A DNA stretch of 8,613 nt, from the NCBI GenBank assembly GCA_046732255.1, contig JBKPMR010000036.1:1-8613 (forward strand). The letters are read 5' to 3'. Positions 1 through 6,000 of the stretch are shown one piece after another. The notes under the pieces are model-generated. The model was not told where the DNA came from, did not search any database, and was given only the letters and a program-made list of their open reading frames with translations. Source of the DNA: DATBLE01 sp046732255 (GTDB taxonomy: Bacteria; Actinomycetota; Thermoleophilia; Gaiellales; Gaiellaceae). The translations under genes were made by a program, and so were the position numbers. Positions within the stretch are counted from its first letter, which is position 1; each line of letters opens with the position of its first letter.

Positions 1-115
1 ACCTAGAAGCGCTCCGTGCTCGGTGCACCGCCAACCTATGCGATCGTCGTGCGGTGGACAAGAGGTCGCCCGCACGAAAGTCGCGGTAAGAGCGGACGAA
101 TTCTCGGCGCCCGGC
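1..115. other. Non-coding or unresolved left edge
   Basis: This is the stretch downstream of the radical SAM gene's stop codon. I see no convincing gene, terminator hairpin with a T-run, or tRNA here. On the minus strand a GTG at 75 opens a frame of 25 codons to the window edge, with two Cys-containing stretches. It has no ribosome-binding site and is too short to judge, so it is not called. Confidence 0.4.
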
Positions 116-1780
116 CTAGCCGACGGATACCGCCGCCCGCCCACCGTCCGGCTCGAGGGCGTCGAGCAGGGCGGCCTGATTGCGGAGCATGTAGGCGTCG
201 CGCTCGGAAACCAGCTCCTTCACGAACGCTCGGCATTGCGCTCCCAGCACATCGCGCGACGGCGACGAGGCTGCACCGTCGCGGCAGACGTCGACGAGCT
301 CCTCGACCACGTCGCAGAGGACGGCGTTGCTCGCGGCCGTGATCCGCCGCAGCGTCTCGCGGTAGTCCTGGAGGCCCGGGAGCCACGGCAGCAGTCGCTC
401 GATGATCGCGAGCTCGGCCCACGCGAACTTCAGTTGCGGCGACAGGGCGCTCAGCCCGTGGATCCAGCCCGTCACCTGGAGCGCCTGCGAAATCTCCTCG
501 TAGAAGCGCTCGAGCCGTGGGTCGAGGAAGTCGTAGTCCGGATGAATGACGTCCCCGCGCAGCCGCCCCTCCTGCTCGAGCGCGTCTTTGATCGGCGTCC
601 CGTCGTACGGGATCATCCGGCAGAACTCGGCGGCTGCTGAGCCGTCGCCGACGATGCGGCGCAGGAACGCAACGTTCTCGAGGACCGAGTCGAACGTGCT
701 CGACGGGTCGAGCATCATGAAGCCGAAGTCGAACAGGATCCCGAGCTCTTTCAGGATCTCGACGGCCCGGACGTTCTGCTCGACCGTGATTCCCTTGTTC
801 AGCACCTCCAGCCCTTCGTTGCTGCCGGACTCGAGGCCCATGTAGACGAGGTACAGGCCCGCGTCCCGCATCTCGCCGAGCAGCTCCGGATCGACGGCGT
901 CGGCCCGGCAGTTGATCTTCCAGAGGACGCGGCCGATCAGGTCCTGCCGGTCGATCTCGCCGAGGAGCTCGCGCGTCCAGCGGTGCCAGGCCGGGCCGAA
1001 GATCGGGAAGTCATCGTCCTGGAAGAGCAGCACGGTGGCTCCGTGGTCGTCGTAGAGCATCCGCATCTCCCGGGCGACCTCGGCCGGGCGCCGCGTGCGC
1101 ACGACCTTTCCCGGAGCCGTTCGGTAGAACATGTGGATCGAGCAGAACGAGCAGGTCCGCGCGCAGCCGCGGCTCGCGAGCAGCTGCGCCGATGTCCGCC
1201 CGAGGATGCTCCGTGTCTGGGCGATGCGGTGCGGATGCGGCAGCTCGTCGAGGTCGCCGATCAGCGCCCGCATTCGCGTCTCGACGATCTCGCCGCCGTC
1301 GCGATAGACCAGGCCGTCGATCGAGTGCCAGTCGTCTTCGAGGCCCAGGTGGTCGACCAGCTCCAGCAGCGTGAGCTCGCCTTCGAAGCGCACCACGCTG
1401 TCGAGCTCCGGGACGAGCTCGAGCGTCTGCTCGGGGCTGAGGCTCGGGTAGTGCCCGCCCATCGTGAAGTGGCAGTCGACGCCGTTCTGCCTCAGGTAGC
1501 GGGCCAGCTTCTCGAACCGGTGGACGTAGAACTGGAAGATCAGCGAGAAGCCGACCAGCACCGGATCGGTCTCCTCGATCACGCCGAGGATGACCTCCAG
1601 AGGCTGCTCGAAATCGACCACCTCGACGCGATAGCCCTGGGCGGCGAGGGTGGCGGCGAGGTAGCCGATGCCGAGGTTGCCCTGCTCCTGGAAGCCGACC
1701 AGCACGACCGCGCGCGACGTGTCGCGCTCGCGGCCGCAGAGCTCGCGGTAGGGCGACGGGCGCCCGTCCTCCACGCGCAT
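116..1780 (-). CDS. B12-binding-type radical SAM protein
   Basis: This is a 554-residue cytosolic enzyme that probably carries out a radical-based modification (methylation or a rearrangement) using S-adenosylmethionine, a [4Fe-4S] cluster and possibly cobalamin. Residues about 24-145 look like the Rossmann-type cobalamin-binding domain of class B radical SAM enzymes, with strands such as AVVLVGF and a MGGHYPSL segment near 107-114. The DxHxxG cobalamin motif is absent, which is common in this class. The radical SAM domain follows at about 195-400, with the cluster motif C206-x3-C210-x2-C213 and the SAM-contact motif GLESGS at 315-320. The last 150 residues are a helical tail of unknown role. 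The frame stays open upstream to 1984, but that part is antisense-like and overlaps the preceding gene, so the ATG at 1780 is chosen. It lies 23 nt after the stop of the 76-aa gene, implying an operon. No clear Shine-Dalgarno sequence is seen, so translation may be coupled. Family assignment is firm; substrate is unknown. The small protein upstream and the methyltransferase nearby are the obvious candidate partners. Confidence 0.9.
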   Translation of the reverse strand: MRVEDGRPSPYRELCGRERDTSRAVVLVGFQEQGNLGIGYLAATLAAQGYRVEVVDFEQPLEVILGVIEETDPVLVGFSLIFQFYVHRFEKLARYLRQNGVDCHFTMGGHYPSLSPEQTLELVPELDSVVRFEGELTLLELVDHLGLEDDWHSIDGLVYRDGGEIVETRMRALIGDLDELPHPHRIAQTRSILGRTSAQLLASRGCARTCSFCSIHMFYRTAPGKVVRTRRPAEVAREMRMLYDDHGATVLLFQDDDFPIFGPAWHRWTRELLGEIDRQDLIGRVLWKINCRADAVDPELLGEMRDAGLYLVYMGLESGSNEGLEVLNKGITVEQNVRAVEILKELGILFDFGFMMLDPSSTFDSVLENVAFLRRIVGDGSAAAEFCRMIPYDGTPIKDALEQEGRLRGDVIHPDYDFLDPRLERFYEEISQALQVTGWIHGLSALSPQLKFAWAELAIIERLLPWLPGLQDYRETLRRITAASNAVLCDVVEELVDVCRDGAASSPSRDVLGAQCRAFVKELVSERDAYMLRNQAALLDALEPDGGRAAVSVG

Positions 1781-1789
1781 TGAACGAAG

Positions 1790-1802
1790 CCGGCCGAGCC
1801 GG
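1790..1802 (-). promoter_or_regulatory. Small GC hairpin between the 76-aa gene and the radical SAM gene
   Basis: On the minus strand CCGGC-TCG-GCCGG forms a perfect 5-bp stem with a 3-nt loop. It fills the 23-nt gap and ends 9 nt before the radical SAM start. There is no U-run, so it is not an intrinsic terminator. It could dampen translation or read-through of the second gene. In DNA this GC-rich, a short hairpin may also be chance. Confidence 0.25.
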
Positions 1803-1803
1803 A

Positions 1804-2034
1804 CTAGCCCTTGGCCGCGCGCCCGCCGAGGGTCTGCTGCAGCTGCTTCAACCCACCGAGGCGGGCCTCGGTCATGGCGAGCTCGATCCCGATCAGACCG
1901 CTGACGAAGCTCACCCGCTGCTCCGCGCTGAGCTCTTCCTGGATCAGCCTGTAGATCTCCGGCCCCGGATCCCCGTTGGGCCACGGCCTGAAGCGAAGGA
2001 ACTCATGGAGGAGATCTTCCCGGTACATCGACAC
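1804..2034 (-). CDS. Unrecognised 76-aa protein preceding radical SAM enzyme
   Basis: I do not recognise this family. The protein has 76 residues, no cysteine, no signal peptide and no membrane segment. It starts with an acidic/aromatic part (YREDLLHEFLRFRPWP), then a Pro/Gly linker (NGDPGPE, 20-26), then predicted helix from about 27 to 68. It ends in a Gly/Lys tail with two Gly-Gly pairs, at 60-61 and 70-71. The GTG start at 2034 is supported by AGGGGG at 2042-2047, seven nt upstream. An in-frame ATG two codons later (2028) is the alternative. It is the first gene of an apparent two-gene operon with the radical SAM enzyme. Small genes in this position are sometimes RiPP precursors, and the GG pairs would fit a leader cleavage site. 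However, there is no Cys/Ser-rich core, so a helper subunit or a small regulatory protein is equally possible. That the gene is real is likely; its role is unknown. Confidence 0.75.
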   Translation of the reverse strand: MSMYREDLLHEFLRFRPWPNGDPGPEIYRLIQEELSAEQRVSFVSGLIGIELAMTEARLGGLKQLQQTLGGRAAKG

Positions 2035-2075
2035 AGTGCTTCCCCCTTTCGACGGCGACGGCGTGCGGACGGCCG

Positions 2076-2081
2076 AGTATC
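2076..2081 (-). promoter_or_regulatory. Possible -10 element for the 76-aa/radical SAM operon
   Basis: GATACT on the minus strand matches the TATAAT consensus at 4 of 6 positions. It would place the transcript start near 2069, about 35 nt before the GTG start. No good -35 hexamer is present at the right distance. That position is next to and partly within the 11-bp repeats, as expected for an activator-dependent promoter. Weak evidence on its own. Confidence 0.3.
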
Positions 2082-2090
2082 CGGACGGTG

Positions 2091-2123
2091 CGTCACGCAG
2101 CCGTCACCGGTTCGTCACCGCTT
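2091..2123. repeat. Three CGTCAC units at an 11-bp period, likely operator
   Basis: CGTCAC occurs at 2091, 2102 and 2113, exactly 11 bp apart. The second and third units are CGTCACCGGTT and CGTCACCGCTT, differing at one base. The first is CGTCACGCAGC. An 11-bp direct repeat puts each unit on the same face of the helix. It resembles the architecture of OmpR/PhoP-type response-regulator sites, such as the streptomycete PHO box with GTTCACC cores, although the first two core bases differ. It lies between the divergent starts at 2034 and 2172 and covers the expected -35 region of the minus-strand operon. Identity of the binder is inference. Confidence 0.45.
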
Positions 2124-2171
2124 CGGGCCGCCGATGTGAGAACGCGTCGCCGAACGGGTAACAAGGTCACG

Positions 2172-2342
2172 GTGAGGGAGTACGAGATCGGCAGCGAGGC
2201 GTGGGAGCGCGACCGCATCGACCGCGGCCTCGATCCGAGTGAGGGCGACCGGCCCGACGACGACCCCCTTCTCCGCTTCGAGCTCGACCCGACAGGCCTG
2301 CGCCTCGGCGGACTGCCGGAGTACGAGTCACACGCCTTCTAG
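2172..2342 (+). CDS. Small acidic hypothetical protein (56 aa)
   Basis: The product is not recognised. The GTG start at 2172 is chosen because AAGG at 2163-2166 sits five nt upstream. An earlier ATG at 2088 would add 28 residues and run through the 11-bp repeats, so it is less likely. The protein is rich in Asp, Glu and Arg, has no Cys, no signal peptide and no membrane segment. About nine in ten codons end in G or C, as in the real genes around it, which supports coding. It ends in EYESHAF. It is transcribed away from the 76-aa gene, and its stop overlaps by 4 nt the stop of the convergent TPR-methyltransferase gene. It could share the regulatory region at 2091-2123 with the 76-aa/radical SAM operon. 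It may be an adaptor or a partner of that cluster, but there is no direct evidence. Confidence 0.55.
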   Translation: MREYEIGSEAWERDRIDRGLDPSEGDRPDDDPLLRFELDPTGLRLGGLPEYESHAF

Positions 2343-3607
2343 CCGCGCGGTCGTTTCGTTCCTCGCACCACGAGCCCCGGGACCGGCTCCCCCGCCTCGA
2401 GGCGGAGCTCGGCCGGGACGATCTCCGGTTGCAGAGCCGCATCCGCCAACACGCGCTGGACGTACGCGCGCGCATGGCGGTACCGTCCGTTGGGGCTGAT
2501 CGCAAACCCGCTCTCGCCGTCTTCGCGCAGCTCTTCGACCGTGAAGACGAGCAATCCATGGGCACGCAAGGCGTTCCCGGCAGCCCCGACGACCTCCTCG
2601 AGCGGGCCGAAGTAGACGAGCGTGTCGGCCGAGACGATCACGTCGAAGGCGCCCGGATGGTCGCGCAGGTACTCGGTCAGCTCGCACCTGACCAGCTCGT
2701 CGTAGACCTCCCTCGCCCGCGCCTGGTCGAGCATTCCTTCGGAGAGGTCGACTCCGACCAGGCGCCGTGCGTACGGGGCGACGAGCGGACCGCACAGTCC
2801 CGTGCCACAGCCGGCATCGAGTACGTCGAGGCTTCCCGACGGCCTGACGTCCGCGTCCTCGAGCATCGCGCCCACCAGCGCCGGCGCTCGATACGACAGC
2901 TTGGCGAGCTTGGAGTCGAAGGTGGCGGCGAAGCTGTCGAAGGTCTTCTCGATGTACGCATCTGACGCCCGCGGCGGGACATCACGGCCGGAGCACGCCG
3001 CCAGCATGTGCCGGGCGATCGGATCGTCGGGCTCGTCCCGAAGCCAGTCCTCGAAGATCTCGACCGCCTTGTCCGTCTCGCCGAGGGTGTGGTGCGCGAG
3101 CGCGAGCAGCCGCCGCGCCTCGGGATGCTTCGGCCTGAGCGTGATCACCTTGGAGAAACACACGGCCGCCTCGCGCTGCCGTTTCTGGCCGTTCAGCAGG
3201 ACGCCGAGATTGTTGTACGCGTCCAGGTGGTTGGGATCGATGCGAATCGCCGTTCGGTAGGCCGCTTCCGCTTGCGCGAATCTCCCCGTAGCTCGGAGCA
3301 CGACGCCGAGGTTGTTGTGGGCGTTGGCGTGATCCGGCTCGAGGTCGATCGCATGCTCGTAGGCTGCGATCGCCTCGTCCAGCCTGAGCCGGTCCTGGAG
3401 GACGATCCCGAGATTGCTGTACCAGTCCGCGCGCTCCGGCTCGAGCTCGAGACTTCTCTCGATCAGCGCGACCGCCTGCTCGCTCCGCTCCTGCTGGTGG
3501 GCGAGCACCCCGGAGAAGTGCAGCGCGTCGGCATGGTCGGGCGCGACTTCGAGGATCCTGCGGTAGATCTCGCCGGCGGCCGCCCATTGCTCGTTCTGCT
3601 GCAGCAC
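2339..3607 (-). CDS. TPR-repeat class I SAM-dependent methyltransferase
   Basis: A 422-residue cytosolic protein. The N-terminal half carries about five tetratricopeptide repeats (roughly 27-60, 61-94, 95-128, 129-162 and 163-196), with the usual NLGxxL, AxAxY and P-x-H pattern. It probably docks a protein or peptide substrate. After a linker typical of such fusions (KTFDSFAATFD, 221-231) comes a Rossmann methyltransferase domain at about 235-400. Motif I is VLDAGCGTG (262-270), the acidic loop is VGVDLSEGM (284-292), and the post-motif region is FDVIVSADTLVYF. The fold is clear; the methylated target is unknown. GTG 3607 is the only standard start in frame, but it lacks a well-placed ribosome-binding site. 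In-frame codons just upstream read like the missing first TPR helix (LDEALSVAIVLQQ), so the true start may be a rare codon further upstream. It follows hcp by 68 nt on the same strand and is probably co-transcribed with it. Confidence 0.88.
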   Translation of the reverse strand: MLQQNEQWAAAGEIYRRILEVAPDHADALHFSGVLAHQQERSEQAVALIERSLELEPERADWYSNLGIVLQDRLRLDEAIAAYEHAIDLEPDHANAHNNLGVVLRATGRFAQAEAAYRTAIRIDPNHLDAYNNLGVLLNGQKRQREAAVCFSKVITLRPKHPEARRLLALAHHTLGETDKAVEIFEDWLRDEPDDPIARHMLAACSGRDVPPRASDAYIEKTFDSFAATFDSKLAKLSYRAPALVGAMLEDADVRPSGSLDVLDAGCGTGLCGPLVAPYARRLVGVDLSEGMLDQARAREVYDELVRCELTEYLRDHPGAFDVIVSADTLVYFGPLEEVVGAAGNALRAHGLLVFTVEELREDGESGFAISPNGRYRHARAYVQRVLADAALQPEIVPAELRLEAGEPVPGLVVRGTKRPRG

Positions 3608-3675
3608 GATCGCGACCGACAGCGCCTCGTCGAGGCTGAGCGCGCGGTCTTCGCCGGAGGGCTCGGTCGTCCGGA

Positions 3676-4149
3676 CTACGCTTCCTTGTGGGCCTTGATG
3701 TCGTACTTGAAGTGAATGCCGGCCTCGAGAGACCCGTCGGCCTTCTGCGGCCTGTACTCGAGATCGACCTTCGCAAACGCCAGGCTCACGGTCTCGAGAC
3801 GGCCTTCGCCGCTGTCGTCGTCCGCCACGGCGGTGATGAGCACGTCGCTCATCTTGATGATCAGGAACTCCTGCTGACCCTTGCCCGCCTTGCGATGCGT
3901 GATCGTCGCTTCCTTCAGGTGCTGACCGGTAGCGCAGCCTTTCATCAGCAGCGGGGAGGCCTTGTCGACCTTGTGCGTGAACGAGAGATCGTGGAAAGTC
4001 GCCTTCCCCGCGCCCCCTCCGCCTCCCGTCACCTTCTGGGGGTTCGTGATACCCCAGGACCAGCTCAGGACCTCGATCTCGTCCTTGTGCTTGTCGTCCA
4101 GCGACTCACCCTTGATGTCGCCGAGCTTCGCGAAGATGTCCGATGCCAC
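3676..4149 (-). CDS. hcp: Hcp family type VI secretion tube-like protein
   Basis: This 157-residue protein matches the Hcp1 family over its whole length. In type VI secretion, Hcp forms hexameric rings that stack into the inner tube and carry effectors. Diagnostic segments are the start (ASDIFAKLGDIKGESLDDKH), the strand EIEVLSWSWG at 24-33, a glycine loop GGGGGAGK at 42-49, HDLSFTHKVDKASP at 53-66, and the C-terminal FAKVDLEYRPQKADGS at 125-140. The usual length is about 160, so it is complete. The GTG start at 4149 is preceded by AGGGGGG (4154-4160) four nt upstream, a strong ribosome-binding site. No sheath, baseplate, ClpV or TssM-like gene is in the window. Such orphan Hcp-like genes occur in actinobacteria that are not expected to have a T6SS, where their role is unclear. 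A tube-forming carrier or an extracellular protein are possibilities. It leads the unit that continues into the TPR-methyltransferase. Confidence 0.93.
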   Translation of the reverse strand: MASDIFAKLGDIKGESLDDKHKDEIEVLSWSWGITNPQKVTGGGGGAGKATFHDLSFTHKVDKASPLLMKGCATGQHLKEATITHRKAGKGQQEFLIIKMSDVLITAVADDDSGEGRLETVSLAFAKVDLEYRPQKADGSLEAGIHFKYDIKAHKEA

Positions 4150-4198
4150 GGCGCCCCCCTGTGTTTGCCGTGTCGTGCGGTCGACGGCTGTCCCGGGG

Positions 4199-4228
4199 AG
4201 GATAAGCGGCGCTCCGAGAACCGGTCAA
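4199..4228 (-). promoter_or_regulatory. Sigma70-like promoter of hcp
   Basis: On the minus strand TTGACC (4223-4228, 5 of 6 to TTGACA) is separated by 18 bp from TATCCT (4199-4204, 4 of 6 to TATAAT, with the key T, A and final T). Transcription would start near 4192, giving a leader of about 43 nt with the AGGGGGG ribosome-binding site near its end. It is the best promoter match I found in the window. Confidence 0.6.
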
Positions 4229-4264
4229 GTTGCCGAGTGCGCCGAAGCGGTACGGTCCGCGACT

Positions 4265-5260
4265 GTGCGGATCCTGGTCATCGGCGCGGCGGGCATGCTC
4301 GGCCGCAAGCTCGTGGAGCGCCTGTCGCGGGACGGCACACTCGCCGGCGAAGGCATCACACACGCGGTGCTGGCCGATGTCGTCGCGCCGACACCCTCGG
4401 CGGTCGCGCCGGGCTTCGAGGTCGAGAACGTCGTTGCCGATCTGGCCGAGCCCGGGGTCGCCCGCGGGCTCGTCTCCGGCCTGCCCGAGGTCGTCTTCCA
4501 TCTCGCCGCCGTCGTGTCGGGCGAGGCGGAGGCCGATTTCGAGAAGGGCTACCGCTCCAACCTGGACGGGATTCGGCTGCTGCTCGACGCCGTCCGCGCC
4601 GCAGGCACGCGGTACCGGCCGAGGCTGGTCTTCACCTCGTCGATCGCCGTCTTCGGCCCGCCGTATCCGGAGGCGATCGGCGACGACTTCGCCACGGTGC
4701 CGCTGACGAGCTACGGCACGCAGAAGGCGATCGCCGAGCTGCTGCTCTCGGACTACACCAGGCGCGGGTTCGTCGACGGTGTCGCGATTCGGCTGCCGAC
4801 GATTTGCGTCCGCCCGGGTGAGCCGAACCTGGCGGCGTCGTCGTTCTTCTCGAGCATCATCCGCGAACCTTTGAACGGCCGTGAAGCGGTCCTGCCCGTG
4901 CCGGACGAGATCCGCCACTGGTTCGCCTCGCCGCGCGCGGGGGTCGACTTCCTCGTCCGCGCGGCCGACGTCGACGGCGAGGCCGTGGGCGACCGGCGAT
5001 CGATCACGATGCCCGGGGTGTCGGCAACCGTCGCCGAGCAGATCGAAGCGTTGCGCCGCGCCGCGGGCGACGAGGCCGTCCGGCTCATCCGCCGAGAACC
5101 GGACGAGCGGACTCAGCGGATCGTGCGGACCTGGCCCGGCCGTTTCGAGGCGAAGCGCGCTCAGGCGCTCGGGTTCCGGGCGGAGACGAGCTTCGACGAG
5201 ATCATCCGCGTCTACGTCGAGGACGAGCTCGGCGGGCGGGTCGGAGCGGTCCGGTCGTGA
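4265..5260 (+). CDS. denD: D-erythronate dehydrogenase-like NAD-dependent enzyme
   Basis: A 331-residue cytosolic extended short-chain dehydrogenase. DenD oxidises D-erythronate at C2 with NAD+ as the first step of tetronate catabolism to dihydroxyacetone phosphate. The sequence shows the extended-SDR glycine motif GAAGMLG (7-13), FHLAAVVSG at 78-86, Ser125/Ser126 in VFTSSIAVFG, and the catalytic Y150-x3-K154 (SYGTQK). Family-typical stretches are RLPTICVRPGEPN (176-188), SSIIREPLNG (196-205) and PVPDEIRHWFASPRA (211-225). The frame is open far upstream, but that part is antisense to hcp. GTG 4265 places the glycine motif at the expected distance. There is no Shine-Dalgarno, and TACGGT at 4251-4256 could be a -10 for a leaderless transcript. 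It overlaps the next gene by 4 nt. The kinase and isomerase of the known pathway are not visible, so the substrate could be a related sugar acid. Confidence 0.85.
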   Translation: MRILVIGAAGMLGRKLVERLSRDGTLAGEGITHAVLADVVAPTPSAVAPGFEVENVVADLAEPGVARGLVSGLPEVVFHLAAVVSGEAEADFEKGYRSNLDGIRLLLDAVRAAGTRYRPRLVFTSSIAVFGPPYPEAIGDDFATVPLTSYGTQKAIAELLLSDYTRRGFVDGVAIRLPTICVRPGEPNLAASSFFSSIIREPLNGREAVLPVPDEIRHWFASPRAGVDFLVRAADVDGEAVGDRRSITMPGVSATVAEQIEALRRAAGDEAVRLIRREPDERTQRIVRTWPGRFEAKRAQALGFRAETSFDEIIRVYVEDELGGRVGAVRS

Positions 5261-6000
5261 CCCGGGTCGCCGTCGTCACGGGCGCCGGCAGCGGCATCGG
5301 CCGCGCGTCGGCGATCGCACTGTCCGAGGCAGGCTTCGCCGTCGTCCTCGCCGGTCGCCGCCGCGAGCCCCTGGAGCTGGCTGCGGCCGAGGCCGGCCCG
5401 CCGTCGGTGGCGGTCACGTGTGACGTCCGCGACCCTGCGTCGGTCTCCGCGCTCTTCGGCGAGGTCGACGATCGTTTCGACCGGCTCGACCTGCTGTTCA
5501 ACAACGCAGGCGTCGGCACTACTCCCGTCCTCCTGGAAGAGGTCGAGGTCGACGACTGGCGCACCGTGGTCGACACGAACCTGACCGGGGCGTTCCTGTG
5601 CACGCAGCACGCGTTCCGGATGATGAAGCGCCAGAGCCCGCGCGGCGGGCGGATCATCAACAACGGATCGATCTCCGCGAGCGTCCCGCGTCCCAACTCG
5701 GCTGCCTACACGGCGACCAAGCACGCGATCACCGGGCTGACCAAGTCCACGTCGCTCGACGGTCGCGAGTACGACATCGCCTGCGGCCAGATCGACATCG
5801 GCAACGCCGCGACCGATCTGACCGGGCGGTTCCGCACCGCCGGTGCTCTCCAGCCCGACGGGTCGACCCGCCCCGAGCCGACGATCGACGTCGACGATGT
5901 CGCTCGGGCAATCGTCTACATGGCGACGCTGCCGCTCGACGCCAACGTCCAGTTCATGACGGTCATGGCGACGAAGATGCCGTACGTCGGCCGCGGTTAG
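5257..6000 (+). CDS. Classical SDR family oxidoreductase
   Basis: This 247-residue protein is a cytosolic NAD(P)-dependent dehydrogenase of the classical short-chain family, at the usual length of about 250. The cofactor motif TGAGSGIG is at 8-15, and an Arg-rich stretch GRRR (33-36) after the second strand suggests NADP(H) preference. NNAG is at 82-85. The catalytic tetrad is N108, S138, Y151 and K155. The GTG start overlaps the stop of the denD-like gene (GTGA, 5257-5260), so the two are translationally coupled and probably act in one pathway, most likely on a sugar or polyol acid. The substrate cannot be read from sequence. Its stop codon overlaps that of dinB, which converges on it, by 4 nt. 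Confidence 0.9.
   Translation: MTRVAVVTGAGSGIGRASAIALSEAGFAVVLAGRRREPLELAAAEAGPPSVAVTCDVRDPASVSALFGEVDDRFDRLDLLFNNAGVGTTPVLLEEVEVDDWRTVVDTNLTGAFLCTQHAFRMMKRQSPRGGRIINNGSISASVPRPNSAAYTATKHAITGLTKSTSLDGREYDIACGQIDIGNAATDLTGRFRTAGALQPDGSTRPEPTIDVDDVARAIVYMATLPLDANVQFMTVMATKMPYVGRG

Noticed and set aside
1..75. Minus-strand GTG ORF of 25 codons with Cys residues at the window edge
   Set aside because: No ribosome-binding site, too short and cut by the edge; no way to tell it from chance.
665..677. GAAC-N5-GTTC, similar to a LexA half-site pair
   Set aside because: The spacer is five bases rather than four, the flanking C/G are not matched, and it lies inside the radical SAM coding region.
983..1783. 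Plus-strand 266-codon frame opposite the radical SAM gene
   Set aside because: It is low-complexity Arg/Glu/Ala/Val-rich sequence with no domain; the opposite strand holds a clear enzyme with intact motifs.
3676..4149. Hcp as proof of a type VI secretion system here
   Set aside because: No TssB/TssC sheath, ClpV, VgrG or TssM-like gene is in the window; only an Hcp-like protein can be supported.
3962..4264. Upstream extension of the denD frame by 101 codons
   Set aside because: It is antisense to hcp and would push the NAD-binding glycine motif far from the N-terminus.
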